A stretch of DNA of 5,528 bases from DATIHT01 sp035480415. GTDB lineage: Bacteria; Patescibacteriota; Microgenomatia; Curtissbacterales; GWA2-41-24. The stretch lies in contig DATIHT010000029.1 of the NCBI GenBank assembly GCA_035480415.1, positions 1-5,528 on the forward strand. Reading direction: 5' to 3'. Both the position numbers and the translations under genes were made by a program. Shown piece after piece: positions 1-4,313 of this stretch. The first letter of the stretch is position 1, and each line of letters begins with the position of its first letter. The notes under the pieces are model-generated. The model was not told where the DNA came from and ran no database searches. It saw nothing but the letters and a program-made list of their open reading frames with translations.

Positions 1-1020
1 CTGAGAAATTTCCGAAACTTCCTGTACCCTGTTTTCCAAATTCCTGCCATGGATTAGCTGCAAATAATCCACAACCAAAAGCGCCAAACCTTTTTCTACC
101 TGCAGCCGTCTGGCCTTTGTCCTCATTTCCAAAATATTGGCAGCCGGAGTATCGTCTATAAAAAGCGGGGCATCGGCCAAAATTCCCATTGCCTCCTGCA
201 GCCTGTCAAAATCTTCGTCTTCCAGATTTCCTGTTTTCAGCTTCCACGCATCTACATCACTTTGGGAAACCAAAAGCCTGTCAACAAGTTCCTCTTTGCT
301 CATCTCCAGCGAAAATATTCCAACAGGCAAACCTTCATGCACAGCACAATATTGTGCAATGTTTAGTGCCATCGAAGTTTTCCCCTGACCCGGACGGGAG
401 GCGAGAATAATTAAATTTGAATCCTGCATTCCGGCAAGCTTATTGTCCAAATCGGCAAACCCCGTTGGCACCCCACGCAACCCACCGGCTTTTTTGTGCA
501 ATTCGTCCAGACGGTCAAAGCTTTCTGCCAGTGCATCTCGAAGCGGCATAAAGTTTTGTCTAAGTTGTTGTTGGGAAAGAGAAAAAATTGTCTGCTCGGT
601 TTCGTCGAGAATTTTTCTTATATCTTCGGTCTGGTCAAAGGCGCTTTGAGAAACTTTGGCGGCAGTAGAAATCAACTGTCTTTTTAAAAAGTGGTCACGG
701 ACTATTCTTGCGTATTGTGCAATGTTTGCAGAAGTCGGAACACCGGAAGCTAATTCCGTTAAATATGCAGCACCGCCTGCCTTATCAAAAAGCCCCTTGC
801 CTTTTAGCTGCGCTGTTAACGTAACCAAGTCGATCGGTTCCCGCTTTTCGTACAAATCGAAAATTGCCGAATAAATATCTCCATGAGATTTTTTATAAAA
901 ATGTTCCGGTCTTAATAATTGGACAACAGAAGTTAGTGAATCCTGGTCCAATAAAATTGCGCCGATAATTGCTTTCTCGGCTTCTAAATCCTGTGGTGGA
1001 AGGTTTCCGCTATTGGCCAT
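1..1020 (-). CDS. dnaB: Replicative DNA helicase DnaB, 3' end cut by window edge
   Basis: This hexameric helicase unwinds DNA ahead of the replication fork using ATP. Read on the minus strand, the frame is open from ATG at 1020 to base 1, giving 340 residues with no stop, so the end lies outside the window (the family is usually about 440-470 residues). Residues 8-110 match the DnaB N-terminal domain, opening LPPQDLEAEKAIIGAILLD. The RecA-like ATPase follows from about 183 (VPTGFADLDNKLAG). Its Walker A is SRPGQGKTS (208-216), the H1a motif is FSLEM (236-240, with the catalytic Glu), and Walker B is LLVVDYLQLI (314-323). The window stops inside motif H3 (VSEIS), so H4 and the arginine finger are not seen. 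In-frame stops lie just upstream of ATG, and the N-terminus begins where relatives begin, which supports this start. No Shine-Dalgarno sequence is visible. No intein interrupts the visible part. Identification is very secure. Confidence 0.97.
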   Translation of the reverse strand, partial: MANSGNLPPQDLEAEKAIIGAILLDQDSLTSVVQLLRPEHFYKKSHGDIYSAIFDLYEKREPIDLVTLTAQLKGKGLFDKAGGAAYLTELASGVPTSANIAQYARIVRDHFLKRQLISTAAKVSQSAFDQTEDIRKILDETEQTIFSLSQQQLRQNFMPLRDALAESFDRLDELHKKAGGLRGVPTGFADLDNKLAGMQDSNLIILASRPGQGKTSMALNIAQYCAVHEGLPVGIFSLEMSKEELVDRLLVSQSDVDAWKLKTGNLEDEDFDRLQEAMGILADAPLFIDDTPAANILEMRTKARRLQVEKGLALLVVDYLQLIHGRNLENRVQEVSEISQ

Positions 1021-1059
1021 TTTTATTTGGCTTAATTTGCAAGATAGGAATTTTTAAAC

Positions 1060-1116
1060 GTATCAAGTGTCAGGTGTCAAAGTGTCATGATACTTGATAC
1101 ATGATACATGACACAC
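1060..1116. repeat. Period-7 tandem repeat array with an orientation switch
   Basis: Eight consecutive heptamers fill the spacer between dnaB and the MBL gene: gtatcaa, gtgtcag, gtgtcaa, one extra base at 1081, then gtgtcat, gatactt, gatacat, gatacat, gacacac. The left half reads GTRTCA. The right half reads GATAC/GACAC, its reverse complement, so the array changes orientation near 1088. This also creates an 8-bp inverted repeat (GTGTCATG at 1082-1089, CATGACAC at 1107-1114) with a 17-nt loop. On the minus strand the heptamers read TTGACAC, CTGACAC and TTGATAC, each resembling a -35 hexamer upstream of dnaB, but no convincing -10 sits at the right distance. Confidence 0.8.
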
Positions 1117-1121
1117 TCTCG

Positions 1122-1781
1122 CTACTGTTTCTCCAGTAGTACTACCTCTGGTTCCTCAGGCAGTTTTTCTTTGGAAACAGACAATTTTGGTTGCGCTTCT
1201 ACTCCCTCTTTGCCCATTGCAGTCAAAAACACGCCAACCGGCTCAAGTTCAAACTTTAGTCCGTCTAATTTGTAGTGAATTGGCACAATTATCTTTGGTT
1301 CTATTTGCGAAATAATATCCGGTGCCTCTTTACCGGAAATTGTGTAAACAGACCCAACGGGAATAAACAAAACATCGCAGGAAGACAAAGCTTCTACCTG
1401 GTCTTGTGTTAATTTCTTCTGCCCTAAATCTCCAAGATGTACAAGATTAACATCGTCAATAGTCACAGAGTAAATTGTGTTTTTACCACGCTCTGCACCC
1501 TCTTTATCGTCATGAAAGCTGGAAACCCCAACTATATTTACTCCGGAAATTTCGTATTCTCCCGGCCCGTCAATGACAAACGGTTTTTTATCTTCCTCTA
1601 CTCCATTAACAACAGCAGCATTGTTATGATCCTCATGACCATGGGTTACGCAAACAATATCTGCAGAAAGTTTTAAGGGTGAAAGTCCGACAAAACTTGG
1701 GTCGTATGGGTCAAAAACAATCGTAGTGTTTTTACCTTTAACTCGTACGCAAGCTTGTCCATGGAACCAAATATCTACCAT
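1122..1781 (-). CDS. MBL-fold metallohydrolase, UlaG-like (Lactamase_B_3 type)
   Basis: This is a 219-residue, probably cytoplasmic, single-domain metallo-beta-lactamase-fold protein. The metal ligands expected for a dinuclear site are visible: THGHEDHN (H47, H49, D51, H52), SFHDD (H90), HLGDLG (D118) and PIHY (H169). The early FDPYDP (23-28) is typical of the UlaG-like branch. UlaG itself hydrolyses L-ascorbate-6-phosphate lactone, but this broad family includes many uncharacterised hydrolases. No ascorbate genes are nearby, so the substrate is unknown. Length matches the stand-alone family. The N-terminus MVDIWFHGQACVRV aligns with the usual first strand, which supports the ATG at 1781. There is no signal peptide and no Shine-Dalgarno sequence; a TGCTATGAT extended -10 lies 11 nt upstream. 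It ends in TAG, 101 bp before dnaB on the same strand. The fold and metal site are certain; the reaction is not known. Confidence 0.93.
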   Translation of the reverse strand: MVDIWFHGQACVRVKGKNTTIVFDPYDPSFVGLSPLKLSADIVCVTHGHEDHNNAAVVNGVEEDKKPFVIDGPGEYEISGVNIVGVSSFHDDKEGAERGKNTIYSVTIDDVNLVHLGDLGQKKLTQDQVEALSSCDVLFIPVGSVYTISGKEAPDIISQIEPKIIVPIHYKLDGLKFELEPVGVFLTAMGKEGVEAQPKLSVSKEKLPEEPEVVLLEKQ

Positions 1782-1792
1782 ATGAGATAAAA

Positions 1793-1801
1793 ATCATAGC
1801 A
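1793..1801 (-). promoter_or_regulatory. Extended -10 promoter element for the MBL-fold gene
   Basis: On the minus strand the sequence is TGC followed by TATGAT, which matches the extended -10 TGnTATAAT at all but one -10 base. It ends 11 nt before the ATG, so normal initiation spacing predicts a leader of only a few bases. No good -35 is visible, which is expected for an extended -10. This is a prediction from consensus alone. Confidence 0.5.
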
Positions 1802-1848
1802 CAAGGAAAAAAAGAAATGAAGTATGAATCATTATCCTACCAACACGA

Positions 1849-1884
1849 CGAGGACGGACCTCGGCCGCACGAGGTCCGTCCTCG
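1849..1884. repeat. Perfect 15-bp GC-rich inverted repeat with self-complementary arms
   Basis: The left arm CGAGGACGGACCTCG (1849-1863) and the right arm CGAGGTCCGTCCTCG (1870-1884) are exact reverse complements around a 6-nt loop, GCCGCA. Each arm is also a small palindrome: CGAGG and CCTCG flank a 5-nt centre, so each can fold alone into a 5-bp hairpin. The element is far more GC-rich than its surroundings. It lies between divergent genes, with start codons at 1781 and 1957 (midpoint 1869), and has no T-tract, so a transcription terminator is unlikely. A REP-like mobile palindrome or a shared regulatory site are the alternatives. Confidence 0.9.
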
Positions 1885-1891
1885 ATTTCGG

Positions 1892-1926
1892 CAATTTTGA
1901 ATTTTGAACTTTGAATTTTGAATTTA
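1892..1926. repeat. Period-7 tandem repeat, GAATTTT family, five copies
   Basis: Five head-to-tail heptamers: caatttt, gaatttt, gaacttt, gaatttt, gaattta. The array starts 7 bp after the large palindrome and ends 7 bp before a candidate extended -10. The same GAATTTT unit recurs just after hisS. On the plus strand each unit junction supplies TTGAAT or a near variant, resembling a -35 hexamer. Confidence 0.88.
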
Positions 1927-1939
1927 TGTGTGCTACTCT
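1911..1939 (+). promoter_or_regulatory. Candidate promoter for the exported protein gene
   Basis: TTGAAT (1911-1916, four of six bases matching TTGACA) is separated by 17 nt from TACTCT (1934-1939), which is preceded by TG plus one base (TGCTACTCT), an extended -10. The -10 hexamer itself is weak (three of six bases). Initiation would fall near 1946, leaving a leader of about 10 nt without a ribosome binding site. The -35 lies inside the heptamer array. Confidence 0.35.
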
Positions 1940-1956
1940 AGCCTCGCAATCTTAAT

Positions 1957-2856
1957 ATGACAAAAATTGTTGCAATTATTGCCATTGTCGCCGCCTTCAC
2001 AGCAGTTATTATTTTCCTTTGGCAAAGACAACCAAAAAATCCAAATTCACCTCAGGCATCATCTGTTACAGAAACAAACAATCAAAACCCTCAAGCTCCG
2101 CAGGATTTTGTAACCAATCCAGCAGACGGAACGATAGTAAATTCTGCTCCTCTTCAACTGCAGGGTAAATCTACACCAAACAATACGTTATTAATATTTT
2201 CCAACGGCCAGCAATACGTAACCAAAACAGACGATTCGGGTAATTTTAAAATCCAGATAACTCCAGGCGCCGGCCTAAATCTTTATAAAATAATTAGTCT
2301 TTCCAAAGACCTGGAAACCACAAAAGACAAAAATCTCTCGCTATATTATTCAAAAGAAGATATTGGTAAAACCGCGTACGCCGGTTCGATAAAAACTATT
2401 TTCGACACGCTGCTGACTATAACAACACCAAACGGTGACAAAAACGTAAGAACAGGCTCTGCAACAAAATTCGACATTCCAAAAGACCCCAACAACAAAG
2501 AAGCAACTCAATCTGTGACTAGCATCAGAATCGGCGATTATGCAATCGCAACGGGCAATGGTAACGGCACAGATTCAATCAGTGCAACAAATGTACAAAT
2601 ATTAAGAGACAACAAACCTCAACTGGTAGAACAATTTACAGTGGGCACTATTACGACCGCTCCAAAAAACAATATTTTTAGTGCTAAAAACAAAAACGGG
2701 CAGTCAACAGATTTTAAACTGGCCAAAACCTCAAGGGTTCAAATAGGCGGAACAGATGCCAAAACGACAGACATAGCAAAAGACAAAACCGCAATTATTA
2801 TCTTTAGCAAAACCGCAGATACAAATACCCCGGATTTAATCTACGTTCTTCCCTAA
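1957..2856 (+). CDS. Membrane-anchored exported protein with Ig-like and two OB-like domains, function unknown
   Basis: This 299-residue protein has one N-terminal hydrophobic segment (about residues 4-22, IVAIIAIVAAFTAVIIFLW) after a single Lys, best read as a signal anchor with the rest outside the membrane. Residues 24-50 are a Pro/Asn/Gln-rich linker. Residues about 51-131 look like a bacterial Ig-like beta-sandwich (NPADGTIVNSAPLQLQGKS, then TDDSGNFKIQI). Two similar small beta units follow: one starting AYAGSIKTIFDTLLTI (141-216) and one starting FTVGTITTAPKNNIFS (227-299). Both have the pattern 'G-x-I, hydrophobic strand, T-x-x-x-I/V, closing strand' and resemble DUF5666-type OB folds. 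There are no cysteines, catalytic motif or sortase signal. Family relatives suggest a cell-surface or envelope role, but no function can be assigned. It ends in TAA, with hisS 41 bp downstream. The ATG is the natural start because it opens just before the anchor; no Shine-Dalgarno sequence is present. Confidence 0.88.
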   Translation: MTKIVAIIAIVAAFTAVIIFLWQRQPKNPNSPQASSVTETNNQNPQAPQDFVTNPADGTIVNSAPLQLQGKSTPNNTLLIFSNGQQYVTKTDDSGNFKIQITPGAGLNLYKIISLSKDLETTKDKNLSLYYSKEDIGKTAYAGSIKTIFDTLLTITTPNGDKNVRTGSATKFDIPKDPNNKEATQSVTSIRIGDYAIATGNGNGTDSISATNVQILRDNKPQLVEQFTVGTITTAPKNNIFSAKNKNGQSTDFKLAKTSRVQIGGTDAKTTDIAKDKTAIIIFSKTADTNTPDLIYVLP

Positions 2857-2860
2857 CCTC

Positions 2861-2891
2861 TTGATACTTTATACCTGATACTTGATACAAT
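2861..2891 (+). promoter_or_regulatory. Promoter for hisS, predicted leaderless transcript
   Basis: TTGATA (2861-2866) matches five of six -35 bases. TACAAT (2886-2891) matches five of six -10 bases and is preceded by TG plus one base, an extended -10. The 19-nt spacing is slightly long. The -10 ends only 6 nt before ATG, so initiation would fall on or beside the A of the start codon. Together with the missing Shine-Dalgarno sequence, this points to leaderless mRNA. Confidence 0.55.
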
Positions 2892-2895
2892 AAAC
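2861..2895. repeat. Period-7 tandem repeat, TTGATAC family, before hisS
   Basis: Five heptamers fill the spacer: ttgatac, tttatac, ctgatac, ttgatac, and a divergent aataaac. The unit TTGATAC is the same as in the 1060-1116 array about 1.8 kb away. The fourth copy runs into the predicted -10 element of hisS, so repeat and promoter share bases. Confidence 0.82.
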
Positions 2896-2897
2896 AT

Positions 2898-3821
2898 ATG
2901 CAAAAGGCACCACCAACACCAAAAGGCTTCCGTGACATTTTGCCTGAAGTTGCCAAAAAACGCCGAGAAACAATCAGAAAAATAGAAGATGTTCTTTTGG
3001 AATTCGACTTCGTTCCACTGGAAACTCCAACCCTCGAATTTGCAGAAACCTTAACCGGTAAATACGGCGAGGAAGAAAAATTAATCTACAAGTTTAAAGA
3101 CCGCGGAGATCGAGACCTTGCATTGAGATATGACCTCACAGTCCCCTTGGCCCGCTTTATTGCCAACAATCAAACTTTATTAAAACCAACTTTTTCGCGC
3201 TATCAAATAGGCCAGGTCTTCCGCGGTGAAAATCCACAACACGGTCGTTGGAGAGAATTCACCCAATTCGATTTCGACACAGTAGGCTTCGGAAAAGGCA
3301 CCGGCGATCAAGCTGCAAAGGAAGACGCAAAAATAATCGCAACCGCTATTAAAGCAGCAAGAGCAGCCGGATTGGACAACGCCGTTATGACAATCAATCA
3401 CAGAGCCAGCTTCTCAGATATTCCAATAGAAGCAACTCGAGTTTTTGATAAATGGCACAAAATTGGCAGTGAAGGCGTGAAGAAAGAACTTTCTGATCTA
3501 GGTCTGAGTGATAAATTTGAAGAGTTTAAGACCAAACTAGAACTGGGTAAAAAAAATTCGGCTCTTGCTAACATTATTGGAGCCTTAAGAGATCTAGAGA
3601 TGACTGAGGATAAAGACTTCTCTTTCGACTGGACACTCGCAAGAGGTCTGGACTATTACACTGGCGTCATATTTGAATTAAAGCCCGACAACAATCTTGA
3701 AAGCTTATCTATCGGCGCAGGCGGCAGATATGACAATTTAATTGGCATGTTTGCAGGAAAACAAATCCCGGCAGTCGGTTTTTCCTTCGGAATCGATAGA
3801 ATTGTTGATATCCTACAATGA
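2898..3821 (+). CDS. hisS: Histidyl-tRNA synthetase lacking the anticodon-binding domain
   Basis: HisRS activates histidine with ATP and charges tRNA-His in the cytoplasm. Class II landmarks are intact in this 307-residue protein: the N-terminal PKGFRDILP (8-16), LALRYDLTVPLARF (74-87), motif 2 FRGENPQHGRWREFTQFDFD (108-127, Arg109), the HisA histidine-binding motif ARGLDYYTGVIFE (248-260, Arg249) and motif 3/HisB from GAGGRYDNLIG (273-283) through PAVGFSFGIDRI (291-302, Arg301). The protein stops five residues later. Normal HisRS (about 420 residues) continues for about 100 residues of anticodon-binding domain. The DNA after the TGA is AT-rich repeat with stops, so no frameshift explains the loss. 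HisZ also lacks that domain, but the intact RGLDYYTG motif argues for a true synthetase. The LRYDLTVPLARF and REFTQFDFD wording resembles archaeal, eukaryotic and alphaproteobacterial HisRS more than the E. coli form. The start matches the family N-terminus. Confidence 0.93.
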   Translation: MQKAPPTPKGFRDILPEVAKKRRETIRKIEDVLLEFDFVPLETPTLEFAETLTGKYGEEEKLIYKFKDRGDRDLALRYDLTVPLARFIANNQTLLKPTFSRYQIGQVFRGENPQHGRWREFTQFDFDTVGFGKGTGDQAAKEDAKIIATAIKAARAAGLDNAVMTINHRASFSDIPIEATRVFDKWHKIGSEGVKKELSDLGLSDKFEEFKTKLELGKKNSALANIIGALRDLEMTEDKDFSFDWTLARGLDYYTGVIFELKPDNNLESLSIGAGGRYDNLIGMFAGKQIPAVGFSFGIDRIVDILQ

Positions 3822-3879
3822 ATTTTGAATTTCTAGTTACCAATTTCGAATTAATTCACTATTTAAGAATTACGAATTA
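3820..3879. repeat. Degenerate period-7 repeat region after hisS
   Basis: In steps of seven the spacer reads gaatttt, gaatttc, tagttac, caatttc, gaattaa, ttcacta, tttaaga, attacga, attaatg, the last unit ending at the start codon of the next gene. The first two copies match the 1892-1926 array; the later ones are degraded GAATTAA/ATTACGA variants. The array begins inside the hisS stop codon (the GA of TGA). No terminator hairpin and no clear promoter stand out; TATTTA at 3860-3865 is a weak -10 candidate. Confidence 0.65.
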
Positions 3880-4263
3880 ATGCCAGGTAAATTTGATTCT
3901 AACGCTCTGTACGAAAGACTTTATAGTTTTTCGCTCAGGTGCCAAAAGTTAACAGCAAAACTCCCAAAAACTGCATATAATCTCGTTTACACTTCTCAAT
4001 TATTAAGATCGTCCGGATCCGTAGGAGCAAATTACATCGAAGCCTTAGAGGGGCTAAGTAAAAAAGATTTTGTTCATCGTTTAAAAATTTCCCGTAAAGA
4101 GACCCGAGAATCTGTGCACTGGTTAAGATTAATCAAAGATACGAATCCCAATCTCAGTGAAATAATAGAAGAAGCTGTAGAATTGATATCAGAGGGCCAA
4201 GAAATTAAGAAGATATTTACATCATCAATCATTACTTCCGAACAAGGAGCAAGAATAAATTAG
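3880..4263 (+). CDS. Four-helix-bundle protein (23S rRNA intervening-sequence / TIGR02436 family)
   Basis: This small, mostly helical, probably cytoplasmic protein has 127 residues, the usual family length. Diagnostic stretches are QLLRSSGSVGANYIEA (40-55) and KDFVHRLKISRKETRESVHW followed by LRLI (62-85), which are the conserved middle helices of the family. Relatives were first described as ORFs inside 23S rRNA intervening sequences and resemble Avd, the accessory protein of diversity-generating retroelements. Most occur as isolated chromosomal genes with unknown function, as here: there is no rRNA, reverse transcriptase or variable repeat in the window. Basic residues are concentrated in the helices, compatible with nucleic acid binding, but that is inference. 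It ends in TAG, 50 bp before the transporter gene and 58 bp after hisS. The start gives the typical N-terminal helix (LYERLYSFSLRCQKL); no Shine-Dalgarno sequence is present. Confidence 0.9.
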   Translation: MPGKFDSNALYERLYSFSLRCQKLTAKLPKTAYNLVYTSQLLRSSGSVGANYIEALEGLSKKDFVHRLKISRKETRESVHWLRLIKDTNPNLSEIIEEAVELISEGQEIKKIFTSSIITSEQGARIN

Positions 4264-4280
4264 AAATTCTTTAATTAATT

Positions 4281-4308
4281 GGAAAATGGAAAATCGAAAA
4301 TGGAAATT
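4281..4308. repeat. Period-7 tandem repeat, GGAAAAT family, four copies
   Basis: Four consecutive heptamers: ggaaaat, ggaaaat, cgaaaat, ggaaatt. They occupy most of the 50-bp spacer upstream of the transporter gene. The sequence family differs from the TTGATAC and GAATTTT arrays, but the unit length is the same. The last unit supplies the only GGA-containing, weakly Shine-Dalgarno-like sequence before any gene in this window. Confidence 0.85.
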
Positions 4309-4313
4309 ATAAT
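4308..4313 (+). promoter_or_regulatory. Perfect TATAAT directly abutting the transporter ATG
   Basis: TATAAT is an exact -10 consensus but ends at the base before the ATG, with no TG extension and no -35 match 17 nt upstream (AATGGA). Normal initiation would fall about 7 nt inside the gene. It is therefore either a chance AT-rich match or a sign that the annotated start is not the one used. Low confidence as a functional promoter. Confidence 0.2.

Noticed and set aside
137..874. Several plus-strand open frames of 63-83 codons
   Set aside because: They lie antisense to dnaB, whose frame is continuous with all expected helicase motifs. Their translations are Ser- and Phe-rich and match no family.
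1082..1114. Reading the 8-bp inverted repeat as the terminator of the MBL gene
   Set aside because: The stem is short, only half GC, has a 17-nt loop and is followed by just three T on the minus strand. The repeat array explains it better.
1060..1116. CRISPR array
   Set aside because: Units are 7 bp and contiguous, with no spacers; no cas gene is present.
1437..1676. Plus-strand 79-codon frame
   Set aside because: Antisense to the metal-binding core of the MBL-fold gene; no promoter or recognisable protein.
1849..1884. Reading the large palindrome as an intrinsic terminator
   Set aside because: It lies between the starts of two divergent genes and has no T-run on either side.
3180..3401. 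Minus-strand Cys-rich 73-codon frame inside hisS
   Set aside because: Shadow of the conserved motif 2 region; the cysteines come from antisense codons and do not form a regular zinc-binding pattern.
3819..3836. TGA recoded as glycine, extending hisS
   Set aside because: Read-through reaches a TAG within four more codons, and the glycines in these proteins use normal GGN codons. The standard code fits.
3880..4263. Avd of a diversity-generating retroelement
   Set aside because: No reverse transcriptase, template/variable repeat pair or variable target gene is visible; the sequence fits the general four-helix-bundle family.
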